This document shows positions 34,278 through 42,645 of a DNA stretch of 64,000 bases, piece by piece. The position numbers and the translations under genes were made by a program. Origin of the DNA: a virus; IMG/VR virus record IMGVR_UViG_3300042673_001351, positions 1 to 64,000 of that record. One strand, 5' to 3'. Below the pieces are notes generated by a model. It saw only the letters and a program-made list of their open reading frames with translations, searched no databases and was not told where the DNA came from. Each line of letters begins with the position of its first letter. Positions within the stretch are counted from its first letter, which is position 1.

Positions 34278-35635
34278 GCCTTTAGGTCTCCTAAAACTAC
34301 CCAAGAATTTGCTGATCTTTTAATTAAACTTGCGCTTGACCATTGAGATCTTAATTTTAAACCTGGTGTTGCATTTGGGGTAAATCCGTCTCCAGCAATA
34401 GTAACTTGATTTGATGTAGTTTGTAATACTTCAATATATGTTCCAATAGGGAAATTATAGGTAGAGTCGTTTGGTATTGTCAAAGTGCTAACTTCTGTCA
34501 TCTCTATCATTTTGTTTGCATCTGAACCTTGTAGTGTGTATGAAGAAGATTGAGAATTTGTTACAATTAAAAACTTTTCTATATCTGAGGTGTTATCCAC
34601 GTTTCCAAGCCCAACCATTGTTTTTGTAATGCCTGATACGGTGCCTGTAAATGTTGGTGAGGCTAATGGAGCTTTAAGATTAAGAGCGTTTAATGTGTCT
34701 GTTGATATTGGTTTAAGAGCGTCTGTTGTATTATCAGCATTTCCTAAGCCTACCATATCTTTAGTAATACCCGAAACCGTTCCAGTAAATGTTGGTGAGG
34801 CTAATGGAGCTTTTGCTGTTAATTCTGTGGTTATTGTTGCTGCGTACGATGCGTCGTCATTAATTGCTGCGGCTATTTCATTTAAAGTATTTAAAGCACC
34901 TGGTGCTGCATCTATTAAGTTTGAAATTGCAGTTCCAACGTATGTTTCAGTTGCATATCCAGTTAAATTTGGAATGGTTGGTTTGCCAGAAAGATCATCA
35001 TATGCTCCGCTAAACAAAGAAGGCTTACCAGTTAAATCTACATAAGAGCCGCTAAACAAAGAGGGCTTGTTAGTTAAATCGTTATAAGATCCACCAAATA
35101 GTGTTGGCTTATCAGTTAGGTCAATATAAGATCCGCTAAACAGTGTTGGTTTATCGGTTAAATTATTATAAGACCCAGGAAATAAAACAGGCTTGTTGCT
35201 TAAATCATTATAGCTAGTAGGAACTTGTGATAGCAACGCTATTGTTCCTGATGCGCTGGGAAGATTTACTGTTATGTCTGAGGCTACGTCTGGGGATTGT
35301 AGTGTTAATTCATAATCGTTTGCAGTAGAGCCTTCTATAATAATTTTGTCTTTTGGAATTAGTAGGTTTCCGTCAATATCTAATTTTGCTGGGCCTCCTG
35401 CATTTCCAACATCTCCAACTTCCACATATGAAGACAAGGTGTTTTCTAAATCTTGAGTGGTAAGAGAGCTGTAGTATGAAGTGCTACTCCAACTAGATCC
35501 GTTTCCAATTTTAAATTTATTTAAATCTGAGGATATAGCAATTTCTCCAGCAAGCAATATTGGATTATCTCTAACCCAGTCAGACTCTATGTCTCTTCTT
35601 AATTGAATTCTAACTACCACTTGAGCTTCCTCCAT
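34274..35635 (-). CDS. Tail fibre with Mtd-type N-terminus and DLTxKPxLFxGSY repeats
   Basis: 453 aa. Residues 1-55 (RIQLRRDIESDWVRDNPILLAGEI) are the same attachment domain as in the 727-aa fibre. Residues about 135-225 hold six tandem 14-residue units of the form SYNDLTNKPSLFSG. Then the common NTLNEIAAAINDDASY, two TMVGLGNVDNT units and a C-terminal beta domain (TPGLKLRSQW; WVVLGDLKA) that closely matches the end of the 727-aa fibre. A receptor-binding or accessory fibre. Confidence 0.85.
   Translation of the reverse strand: MEEAQVVVRIQLRRDIESDWVRDNPILLAGEIAISSDLNKFKIGNGSSWSSTSYYSSLTTQDLENTLSSYVEVGDVGNAGGPAKLDIDGNLLIPKDKIIIEGSTANDYELTLQSPDVASDITVNLPSASGTIALLSQVPTSYNDLSNKPVLFPGSYNNLTDKPTLFSGSYIDLTDKPTLFGGSYNDLTNKPSLFSGSYVDLTGKPSLFSGAYDDLSGKPTIPNLTGYATETYVGTAISNLIDAAPGALNTLNEIAAAINDDASYAATITTELTAKAPLASPTFTGTVSGITKDMVGLGNADNTTDALKPISTDTLNALNLKAPLASPTFTGTVSGITKTMVGLGNVDNTSDIEKFLIVTNSQSSSYTLQGSDANKMIEMTEVSTLTIPNDSTYNFPIGTYIEVLQTTSNQVTIAGDGFTPNATPGLKLRSQWSSASLIKRSANSWVVLGDLKA
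34975..35215. repeat. Tandem 42-bp repeats in fibre gene
   Basis: About six 42-bp units (plus strand, for example AGAACCGCTAAACA-like variants such as GATCCGCTAAACAGTGTTGG) encoding 14-residue SYxDLTxKPxLFxG units of the fibre shaft. Confidence 0.7.
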
Positions 35636-36074
35636 TTATTATTAATGTATACTCATTAATAGAATCTCCACCGTTAAGAATTACACTATCTGATTCAGGG
35701 GAATACAGAGAATCTGAAAACCCTCCAGGAAGCAAAGACAGTCTTTCAAAACTAGGTGCGTCTACTATATCACTTGGGCCGCCACCATCAATACCTACAA
35801 CAACTGGAATACTTTCTGAAACACTTTGTGTAGTATTAACATCTTTAAATGTAATTGGATTTTCTACATCTATTGTGTGTACTGCTCCATCGTATGCGTG
35901 TGTATGCATATAAAATGGGGTTGGATCATCGCTTTGTGGGGTAATGTCTACCCAAAAATCTCCATTATATATTCTAATATTTTTTGTTAAAATATTAAAG
36001 TATACGTCACCCTCTAAAGCTGTAGATGGATTTTCTGCCAGCGTTAGAAGGTTTAATAAAGACTTAAGTTTCAT
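35610..36074 (-). CDS. Small fibre-complex protein
   Basis: 154 aa. The N-terminal 45 residues (ALEGDVYFNILTKNIRIYNGDFW) correspond to the VEGQIYFNTVDKIVYFYDG segment of the next fibre, a repeated attachment or oligomerisation motif. The C-terminus is Gly/Ser-rich (LIINGGSSSGS). Overlaps the following fibre gene by 26 nt. Likely a structural component of the fibre bundle. Confidence 0.65.
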   Translation of the reverse strand: MKLKSLLNLLTLAENPSTALEGDVYFNILTKNIRIYNGDFWVDITPQSDDPTPFYMHTHAYDGAVHTIDVENPITFKDVNTTQSVSESIPVVVGIDGGGPSDIVDAPSFERLSLLPGGFSDSLYSPESDSVILNGGDSINEYTLIINGGSSSGS

Positions 36075-36081
36075 TTTTTAT

Positions 36082-37449
36082 TTAGCCTATTACTACTACT
36101 TTGTATTCTCCTGATGCAGGTGCTACTGCAAATTTAATAGTTACGGCAGATGCAGATGTTAATTCTACGTCTGTCTCAACTTTAGCATATGGAGAAGCTG
36201 CTTGCGAAACCTGTACTAAAACATCAGTTGAACCCAAGTTATGAGTAACTGTGTATGATGTTGCTACTGAGTTTAATGTCTCGACATACTTTCTAGTTAT
36301 TGCATGATAGTTAGTTCCATCATTTGTAACTGTCCATTTATCTGAGGACTCGTTCCATAGAATTTCAACATCTGTTTCGCTGCCTCGCTCTACACGAATT
36401 CCAGCGTCTGCTACTGGTGCTCCAGTAAAGTCAGTATTAAGATTAATCTTATTATCAACAATGTTTACCTGGGTCGTATTTACAGAGTTAACTGTTCCTG
36501 TAACATTTAAGTTGCCACCCACAAGAAGATTGCCAGTAATTGTTACGTCATCTGGAAGCCCAATTGTTACTGCTGAATTTTCTGATCCTGAACCAGAAAC
36601 TGTAATTTCATTTGCTGTTCCAGCAATTGTTGCAATATAGTTACCAGTTGTTTGTGTTGCAAGATTAACATTTTTAATACTTACTGCGCCATCTGTGACG
36701 GTAAAGTCTGCGTCTGCAAATGAAGCAACACCACGATTTGTAGTTGTTGCAATTTCTGCATCTACTGTTAGGGTTCCTGCTGTATCATCGTATGATACAT
36801 CAATGCCTTCTCCAGCAACAATTTGTGAAGAAACAATATCTTGTACACGCTCAGCATTTAATGTTACTGCGCCTGCTGCTACGGTAAAGTCTATGGCATC
36901 AAAACTTGCAACACCTTTATTAGATGAAGTTGCGTCTTCTGCTGATACTGTAATTGTGTTGTTTGTTACGGCAACGTCAATTCCTTCTCCACCTGCAACG
37001 GTTAATGTATCGGTTAATAAATCAACTGTGTCTGTTCCAGTGTCTCCAGCAATTGAAAGATTAGTTGCTACGTTTACTGTTCCTGCTGCAGTCAAACGAC
37101 CTTGTGCGTCTACTGTAAATGTAGGAATTGCTGTTGTAGATCCGTATGATCCAGCTGTTACTGATGTGTCATCTAAATCAATTACTGTTGTTCCTGTTGA
37201 GTCTGTATACGTTGCGGTTAAGCCAGTGCCACCAGAAACGTATGCACCAATAGCATCTTGAATTACTTCTAGGGAGCCAGATGTTGGGATCCAGGTTGTT
37301 CCGTCATAAAAGTATACAATTTTATCTACTGTGTTAAAATATATTTGACCTTCTACTGGGCTTGAAGGCGCAGTACTAAGGTTTTGAATTCGAGCATTTT
37401 GTAATTCATTTTTGTTAAGGTCTAAGCTAACTAAAAATTTTCTTGCCAT
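36082..37449 (-). CDS. Tail fibre, beta-helical repeats
   Basis: 455 aa. Residues 1-50 include LNKNELQNARIQNLSTAPSS and GQIYFNTVDKIVYFYDGTTW. Residues 70-300 are repeated beta units (GGTGLTATYTDSTGTTV; NRGVASFDAADF-like segments twice), then GNLLVGGNLNVTGTVN and a common WNESSDKWTVTNDGTNYHAI. The C-terminal 70 residues (SYTVTHNLGSTDVLVQV) form a domain also present in the 151-aa protein below. Structural fibre. Confidence 0.8.
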   Translation of the reverse strand: MARKFLVSLDLNKNELQNARIQNLSTAPSSPVEGQIYFNTVDKIVYFYDGTTWIPTSGSLEVIQDAIGAYVSGGTGLTATYTDSTGTTVIDLDDTSVTAGSYGSTTAIPTFTVDAQGRLTAAGTVNVATNLSIAGDTGTDTVDLLTDTLTVAGGEGIDVAVTNNTITVSAEDATSSNKGVASFDAIDFTVAAGAVTLNAERVQDIVSSQIVAGEGIDVSYDDTAGTLTVDAEIATTTNRGVASFADADFTVTDGAVSIKNVNLATQTTGNYIATIAGTANEITVSGSGSENSAVTIGLPDDVTITGNLLVGGNLNVTGTVNSVNTTQVNIVDNKINLNTDFTGAPVADAGIRVERGSETDVEILWNESSDKWTVTNDGTNYHAITRKYVETLNSVATSYTVTHNLGSTDVLVQVSQAASPYAKVETDVELTSASAVTIKFAVAPASGEYKVVVIG

Positions 37450-37461
37450 TTTGTTTCTCCT

Positions 37462-37917
37462 TTATGACAGGTATGCTGTCCCTGAAAATGGTTGAGCCAT
37501 TGTCAGCCTTATTCTATCTATATCTAAATAGTCCAGTCCAGTTTCAACTGTTTCTCCAGAGCTATCTTTTGTTGTTACATTTGGGAAAAATCCAAGATTA
37601 TGTGTTAGGGTTACTGAATATACACCATCGGTTGGTCCAACAACTTGAGCAATTTCCCATGAAGATGAGTATGAATACTCTGAGCCTTCTTGAATAAATT
37701 TAATAACAGTTGCTCCAGACCAACTTAAATCTGTAATCTTTGGTCCGTAGAAATCTGTTGTAACTGTGTTGTAATAAAAATCTCCAGTAACCCCTAGGTT
37801 ATTTGATGGTGCAGAGACTCCATTTAATATAGTTCTTCCAGCAGGGCCTTGTGGTCCTGGTGATTTTATAATTACTTTATTTTTTACTTCTTTTACTATT
37901 ACTTTTTCTGCTGACAT
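37462..37917 (-). CDS. Short fibre protein with a collagen-like GPQGPAG segment
   Basis: 151 aa. A charged N-terminal strand (KVIVKEVKNKVIIK) is followed by PGPQGPAGR, two collagen-like triplets, then TGDFYYNTVTTDFYGPKI and a C-terminal domain with YSVTLTHNLGFFPNVTTKDSSG, similar to the end of the 455-aa fibre. The short collagen-like stretch is a possible prolyl-hydroxylase substrate. Its stop codon lies directly behind the N-terminal start of the next fibre in a compact operon. Confidence 0.7.
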   Translation of the reverse strand: MSAEKVIVKEVKNKVIIKSPGPQGPAGRTILNGVSAPSNNLGVTGDFYYNTVTTDFYGPKITDLSWSGATVIKFIQEGSEYSYSSSWEIAQVVGPTDGVYSVTLTHNLGFFPNVTTKDSSGETVETGLDYLDIDRIRLTMAQPFSGTAYLS

Positions 37918-38267
37918 TATATAGTTACCGATCTGCTGAGAGTTAAAAACCCTTCGAGGAGTTTTATTTTATTCCCGTTAGAATCGACAACCATAACGTC
38001 ATAAGAAGATTTTGGATAAAAGAGTTTATTTGTCTGGGTAGGTGTCATTTTAATGGTTAGTGTTCCAGTTGCACCATTAATTGTTATACCACCAGAGGGT
38101 GATGTTAGTGTAAATGCTAGTTTGGATCCACCTTTAGTATCACGTACTTGCATCTTTGCAGTTGCATTTACTAAACTTATTGGTGTGACTTCGTCCTCTA
38201 AGGTGTATTGAACCTCAAAGGTAAAAGTAGCATTTTGATCTACTTCAAAATTCTTTTGTACTGCCAT
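37917..38267 (-). CDS. Fibre-attachment beta-sandwich protein (BppU N-terminal-like)
   Basis: 116 aa from ATG 38267, chosen over a TTG at 38273 because AGGAG is 9 nt upstream. It has the layout TFTFEVQYTLEDEVTPISLVNAT...MQVRD...ITINGATGTLTIKMTPTQT, common in small beta-sandwich proteins that begin phage fibre or baseplate operons. First gene of the fibre operon, after the terminator at 38290-38319. Confidence 0.65.
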   Translation of the reverse strand: MAVQKNFEVDQNATFTFEVQYTLEDEVTPISLVNATAKMQVRDTKGGSKLAFTLTSPSGGITINGATGTLTIKMTPTQTNKLFYPKSSYDVMVVDSNGNKIKLLEGFLTLSRSVTI

Positions 38268-38289
38268 TTTCAAAATCTCCTAAAATAGG

Positions 38290-38319
38290 AAAACTCCTAT
38301 GCTTATTTTAGCACAGGAG
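38290..38319 (-). terminator. Intrinsic terminator between holin and fibre operon
   Basis: Minus strand 10-bp stem CTCCTGTGCT/AGCATAGGAG (one G-T pair), 6-nt loop AAAATA, then TTTT. Separates the ribonucleotide reductase-holin unit from the fibre operon. Confidence 0.8.
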
Positions 38320-38345
38320 CTATCCTAATCGACTACTATTTTATT

Positions 38346-38540
38346 TTACTTTTTAAAGCCAAACTCTGTATTGCTTGGGCTTAGCGCCTTGAGAATAACT
38401 GGGGCAACTGCTGCAACTCCTGCTGCAATTAAATCCTTTGGATTTGTATTTCCAGTCATGTATAAAGCTGTAGCTGCTGCTAGGAATGCTCTTCCGTAAG
38501 TTCCTAGGGCTGCTAGTATTTGTTCTGTATAGCTATTCAT
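38346..38540 (-). CDS. Holin-like small membrane protein (r1t holin-like)
   Basis: 64 aa. One or two hydrophobic segments (ALGTYGRAFLAAATALYMTG and AAGVAAVAPVILKAL), with NPKDLIAAGVAA between and a polar C-terminal tail SNTEFGFKK. This order is that of small actinophage holins of the r1t type. AAGGAG Shine-Dalgarno. It would permeabilise the membrane for a muralytic enzyme; a candidate enzyme is at 41673. Confidence 0.7.
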   Translation of the reverse strand: MNSYTEQILAALGTYGRAFLAAATALYMTGNTNPKDLIAAGVAAVAPVILKALSPSNTEFGFKK

Positions 38541-38579
38541 ATTATCTCCTTTTGGCTTTCGCCACTATATATTCTACCA

Positions 38580-40514
38580 CTATGCGGTTATATCTACAAT
38601 CTCACAGTTTCCGTCAGATGTGCATGCAAGGGTTTGATTTCCAGATGTTCCATCTTCCGTCTCGTAAAAAGAAAGATCAGCCCATCTAATTTCTTTAGGC
38701 ATTTTGCCCAAAAGATCTAAATATTCTTCTTTAGATATCTCTTGATATGGAGCCTGCTTGTATGTATGCTCTGACATCGGTAAAAATGAGATTCCAGAAA
38801 CATCGTCAAAATTCTTGTATACCCAAGCTCCTACTTCCATCCATTCGTCTTCTTTAACTGAAACGGTAATTGATGGCTTGTGCTCACACCAGGCACGTTG
38901 GTAAACTAACCAAATGTTTAAATGTTCAATAGCGGTTAGGTCATTTCTAACAATTGCACCTTCTGGTGCTTTTACTGGAAATGAAAATACGTAAGTTTCA
39001 TTTGGCTTCATTACGTCATCCTCTACTGGAATACCTACTTCTTTTAAGAAAGTAGAAATTGGATCTCCCTTGGAGCCACGAACTGTTCGAATATAGTATG
39101 GAGAATGCCATGCATGCATTCCTGAAGACACCCCGACCAATTGAGATACTGTTCCTGATGGTTTTACGCATGTAATAGCGGCAGACTCTGGAATCCCAAT
39201 TTTCCCAGCCTCATCTTTATTTTTTGCTCTTGCTGATTCTCTAAGTAAATTTAAAAATTCTTCCAAAGATTCCAAATTTTCTTTTCCAGACATAAACTTA
39301 TGCCCAAATTGTCCAGTAAGAGATACTCCTAATAGTCGCTCTTCTTCTGTGTTGTCCTTCCAAATTTTACGAAGGTATTTAAAGTCTGTAAGAGTTGACT
39401 GCCATGTTCCAAGAATGGTTGCCAACTCAACTTTGCGTTCAATATCTTTCTTTGTATCATTTTCACGTAATACGACTTCTGAAAGATTACAAAACTGATA
39501 AGGACGTAAAATAATCTCTGAGCAAGGGTTAGTTCCATAGTGTATATCTGGATCTCTTCTTCCATATTTGGCTGCTTGGGCTTGAGCTGCGGCCACATTG
39601 TATATACCTCGTTCTCCAGACTTTGAATCATATAAAGATTTCCATTCTGCTATAAATTGTTCCATTTGTGGTTTTCTAGAATACGCCACTGAGTTGTTAG
39701 AGAGTGCACGTTGTGAATTGTGCTCCCACCAATTTCCAGTTTTTGCTTGTGCCATTTCAATATCATTAATATTAGAAAGAGAAATCAATGCAGATCTGCG
39801 TACTCCGCCAACCACTACAATTTCACCTATTTTACACATAATGTCGTGTGCTTCAATTGGCTTGAATTGTCTACCTGCTGCATTTTTAAATTTAGCAATT
39901 GTAAAATCAAAAAGATTAACTAAAGGCTGTGGGCCAGAAGATCTTCCACCCATAGTTTTAAGCCTTGCGCCTGCGGGACGAAGTTTGCTTACATCAATTG
40001 ATGGAATCTGTCCAGTCCAAAGAAGTGCAAGTAATTCACGAAATGCTTTCGCCCAACCAGACTTAGAATCTTCAACAACAATTACCGTTGTAGATTTTTC
40101 AAAAGATTCTGGAATTATTGGAAGTTTATTTACGTATTTATATTCGACAGAAAACCCAACTCCAGTTCCACACATTAAAATGTACATTGTTTCGTCAAAT
40201 GAACGGGGATTATCTACTGGTACAAATGAACAATTGTATCCCGCAACATGATCTCTCTCTAGCGCTGGGCCAGCGGTCATTACGGATCTCATTGATGGCA
40301 TAACGTTTCTATCTAGCACCGCTTGTTTTAATTCTGTTATTAGTTTTGATGAAGGCTCATATGAATGCTCTTTAAATAAATGATCTAGCATAAAAGAAAA
40401 ATAACGATCTACTGTTTCGCTCCAAGTTTCTCTACGATTTTCTTCTGGCATCCAACGTGCATATCGAGACAATGCAATAAAGTTTTCGTACGGGTTTTCA
40501 ATAGATGTTGACAT
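38580..40514 (-). CDS. nrdJ: Adenosylcobalamin-dependent ribonucleoside-triphosphate reductase (class II)
   Basis: 644 aa. Reduces ribonucleotides to deoxyribonucleotides for DNA synthesis. Key residues: first redox Cys95 in GYNCSF, thiyl-radical motif NPCSE (Cys331, Glu333), second redox Cys342 in FCNLSE, and a C-terminal Cys631/Cys637 pair for re-reduction. VMCGTGVGFSVE-like and KPSGTVSQL motifs are present. The monomeric RTPR of Lactobacillus is about 740 aa, so this is a shortened phage form. No NrdA/B or thioredoxin gene is in the window. A B12-dependent enzyme means the phage relies on host cobalamin. Confidence 0.95.
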   Translation of the reverse strand: MSTSIENPYENFIALSRYARWMPEENRRETWSETVDRYFSFMLDHLFKEHSYEPSSKLITELKQAVLDRNVMPSMRSVMTAGPALERDHVAGYNCSFVPVDNPRSFDETMYILMCGTGVGFSVEYKYVNKLPIIPESFEKSTTVIVVEDSKSGWAKAFRELLALLWTGQIPSIDVSKLRPAGARLKTMGGRSSGPQPLVNLFDFTIAKFKNAAGRQFKPIEAHDIMCKIGEIVVVGGVRRSALISLSNINDIEMAQAKTGNWWEHNSQRALSNNSVAYSRKPQMEQFIAEWKSLYDSKSGERGIYNVAAAQAQAAKYGRRDPDIHYGTNPCSEIILRPYQFCNLSEVVLRENDTKKDIERKVELATILGTWQSTLTDFKYLRKIWKDNTEEERLLGVSLTGQFGHKFMSGKENLESLEEFLNLLRESARAKNKDEAGKIGIPESAAITCVKPSGTVSQLVGVSSGMHAWHSPYYIRTVRGSKGDPISTFLKEVGIPVEDDVMKPNETYVFSFPVKAPEGAIVRNDLTAIEHLNIWLVYQRAWCEHKPSITVSVKEDEWMEVGAWVYKNFDDVSGISFLPMSEHTYKQAPYQEISKEEYLDLLGKMPKEIRWADLSFYETEDGTSGNQTLACTSDGNCEIVDITA

Positions 40515-40597
40515 ATAGACCTTTTCTTCCGCCTGCGGATTAATTAAATTTTTTGATGAAGTCTAAGTGTATCAAACTTTTATTAAGGGGTCTAGCC

Positions 40598-41587
40598 CTA
40601 GGAAAATTTTTTAAAAATATCTTTAAAAGCGTTTTCAGTCAACTGATCCCAATTGTAATCTTTATGTATTTTAGTTGACTGGGCAAAATAATAATTTGAA
40701 TATGCTTTAAAATTAATAGACACGTCTCTCATAAGTTCAAGTAGATGTTGACGGTTTGGCTCAAAAACTTTTCCTTTGTGTGGAAATGGCCATGGTGAAT
40801 CTATAATTTTTGATTTTAATTTTAGTGGACCAAGATATTTTTCGTAATGAGCCCATCCGCTAGTACAAATAGTTGGCATGCCAGTTGCTAAAGCTTGAAA
40901 TGGAATAAAACCAAACCCTTCTCCATAGCTTGGGTAAATTAAAACATCATGTGAGTTGTATAGTTCGACTAATTTCTCGTTTGTTAGAACGCTTGTTATT
41001 AAATTAATATTTGAGTAAAGTTTTTCTGGTGTGCCGATTATGTTTTTGTCTATAAAATTATTGTAAACTCTTGTAGTGTTAATCTGGTCTGCTTTAATTG
41101 TTAAAGAGTATTGTGGATTATTACCAAATAAACTTATAAATGAATCTACAACCATTTGACCAGCTTTTCTTGGTGCTGGCTCGCCTACGTGTAAAAATTT
41201 TATTATTCCGTCATCTGGCCTTTTATAAGGTTTCCATATTGGGTCAATCCCATGTGGATAAACTTTGTCTACCTTGTATCCGTTATCTTCAAAAACATTT
41301 GCACACCAATCTGAAGTGGTCCAAATTTCATCGCAGGCATCCATGTATTCTTTCCAGTCTTCTGGTATTACTGTAGACTCCCACGGAGTATAACTAATTT
41401 GATATTGATTTTTATGTAATTTAAAATGCGATGGTTGTGAAAAATTAAACTGTACCTTAGACTTTGGGTCTTGAAATGGAACAAAGTGTCCCAGGTTATT
41501 TAGTGATTTAACTATATTCTCTCCCGCATATCCATACCCATTTTTGTTTTTTAGGTTAGCAATTACTGTGGAAAACGATATATTCAT
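40598..41587 (-). CDS. Glycosyltransferase family 4-like
   Basis: 329 aa. N-terminal half GYGYAGENIVKSL and YTPWESTVIPEDW...CDEIWTTSDWC; C-terminal nucleotide-sugar half with FLHVGEPAPRKAGQ, HDVLIYPSYGEGFGFIP and ALATGMPTICTSG, the E-x7 region of GT4 enzymes. GT-B fold; likely transfers a sugar from a nucleotide donor. It diverges from the lysozyme-like gene. It could glucosylate phage protein, phage DNA or a host surface polymer; the acceptor cannot be told from sequence. Confidence 0.85.
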   Translation of the reverse strand: MNISFSTVIANLKNKNGYGYAGENIVKSLNNLGHFVPFQDPKSKVQFNFSQPSHFKLHKNQYQISYTPWESTVIPEDWKEYMDACDEIWTTSDWCANVFEDNGYKVDKVYPHGIDPIWKPYKRPDDGIIKFLHVGEPAPRKAGQMVVDSFISLFGNNPQYSLTIKADQINTTRVYNNFIDKNIIGTPEKLYSNINLITSVLTNEKLVELYNSHDVLIYPSYGEGFGFIPFQALATGMPTICTSGWAHYEKYLGPLKLKSKIIDSPWPFPHKGKVFEPNRQHLLELMRDVSINFKAYSNYYFAQSTKIHKDYNWDQLTENAFKDIFKKFS

Positions 41588-41609
41588 ACACTCTTTCTGG
41601 TCAACTGGC

Positions 41610-41639
41610 TTGACACTCTTTAAAGCACAATGGTACTAT
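41610..41639 (+). promoter_or_regulatory. Strong sigma70-type promoter for lysozyme-P450 operon
   Basis: Consensus -35 TTGACA (41610-41615), 18-nt spacer, -10 TACTAT (41634-41639) with extended TGG. Transcript would start about 25 nt before the AGGAGG-led ATG at 41673. Confidence 0.75.
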
Positions 41640-41672
41640 TATAGTTCGTTATCTCTAAAGGAGGAAATGCCA

Positions 41673-42224
41673 ATGGAGAAAGTAAAACAAAGACTTAGTG
41701 ATGTTGTACATAACTGGGCCGCAATAGCAATAATAACATTATTCCTATTTTCCGTCCAGCCTGGACCAACTGCTACTCAGGCTTTAGAAGTAAAAGAAGA
41801 AAAAACCGAAATACAACTAAAAAGAGAAATACTAAGTAAGTTCAGCAATGATACTTATGAGCACTCCGAAATGCTTGCACCTGATGATCTAAAAGATCTA
41901 CTATGGGCTGTGGGTTTTGAAGGAACTGCTTTAAAAACAGCTTGGGCTGTTGCTAGGGTAGAGTCTAACGGGAGACCGCTTGCTCTAAACGACAACAAAT
42001 CAACTGGAGATAAATCTTACGGAATTTTCCAAATAAATATGCTAGGGCAACTTGGCATAGATAGGAAAGAAAAATTCGACTTAGTTTCAAATAAGGAATT
42101 ATTTGATCCAGTAACAAACGCAGAGATAACGTATTATATGACTAAAGGCGGAAAAGATTGGTCATCGTGGCCTAACTCAATAGGAAAGGCCAAGGAGTTG
42201 ATTCCTCAATTCCCTAAAGCTTAA
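41673..42224 (+). CDS. Lysozyme / lytic transglycosylase-like protein with signal anchor
   Basis: 183 aa from the ATG at 41673, 8 nt after AGGAGG. Residues 14-37 are a hydrophobic signal or membrane anchor. Residues about 80-165 have the lysozyme-like layout: WAVARVESNGRP with Glu97 as likely catalytic acid, then SYGIFQIN (115-122) and a late DWSSWPNS. It would cleave peptidoglycan glycan strands, either for lysis or during entry. First gene of an operon that continues to the P450. Confidence 0.85.
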   Translation: MEKVKQRLSDVVHNWAAIAIITLFLFSVQPGPTATQALEVKEEKTEIQLKREILSKFSNDTYEHSEMLAPDDLKDLLWAVGFEGTALKTAWAVARVESNGRPLALNDNKSTGDKSYGIFQINMLGQLGIDRKEKFDLVSNKELFDPVTNAEITYYMTKGGKDWSSWPNSIGKAKELIPQFPKA

Positions 42225-42233
42225 GGAGCATTT

Positions 42234-42452
42234 TTGCGACAGATACAATATGTATCTCAGTATATAGCTTTATCAGAGGAGAGCCTTGTTCCAAAATTGG
42301 AATGTCCAATGGATCAGGGCTCTCTTTTCTGCAATTTAGATTTAGATGATAACATATTCTTGTATTGTATTTCTTGTGATTATAAAAACTTCATAGGAAG
42401 CTCTTTTTATGATAAAATTGTATTATTAGTAGATGGAGTTAAAAATGTCTGA
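42234..42452 (+). CDS. Small four-cysteine (zinc-ribbon-like) protein
   Basis: 72 aa from a TTG start with AAGGAG 6 nt upstream. Cysteines at CPMDQGSLFC and CISC could bind one zinc. Lies 9 nt after the lysozyme-like gene and overlaps the next gene by 8 nt. Unknown function. Confidence 0.65.
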   Translation: MRQIQYVSQYIALSEESLVPKLECPMDQGSLFCNLDLDDNIFLYCISCDYKNFIGSSFYDKIVLLVDGVKNV

Positions 42453-42645
42453 AGCGCCAGTAAATCAAAATTTAGAAGATAACCTTCCAATGGTTGATTA
42501 TATTATGCTACATAGAATATATGATTTGTTAACCCTTATAGCAAATGAGGTTGCTGGTTCTGAGAAGACTTCTAAGATGATTGAATACCATGAGCAAGGA
42601 TATTTATTAGGTCCAGCCCCTTCTTATACTCCTGAAGGAGAATAA
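42445..42645 (+). CDS. Small helical protein, unknown
   Basis: 66 aa from ATG 42445 (GGAG 6 nt upstream); a start at 42433 is also in frame. Central helix MVDYIMLHRIYDLLTLIANEV, C-terminal Gly/Pro-rich tail. Its stop directly abuts the GTG of the sulfotransferase gene. Resembles small actinophage proteins but not assigned. Confidence 0.6.
   Translation: MSEAPVNQNLEDNLPMVDYIMLHRIYDLLTLIANEVAGSEKTSKMIEYHEQGYLLGPAPSYTPEGE

Noticed and set aside
36695-37261. 188-codon open frame on the plus strand opposite the 455-aa fibre gene
   Set aside because: Pure antisense shadow of a Ser/Thr/Val-rich fibre; no Shine-Dalgarno, and its composition mirrors the complementary strand.
39598-40251. 217-codon plus-strand frame inside the ribonucleotide reductase gene
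   Set aside because: Fully antisense to catalytic motifs of nrdJ (including GYNCSF and the GTGVGF region); no family resemblance.
40515-40597. Cobalamin riboswitch upstream of the B12-dependent reductase
   Set aside because: The gap is only 83 nt and contains only a small CCGC/GCGG hairpin and a TTTGAT/ATCAAA dyad, with no B12-box-like segment I could recognise.
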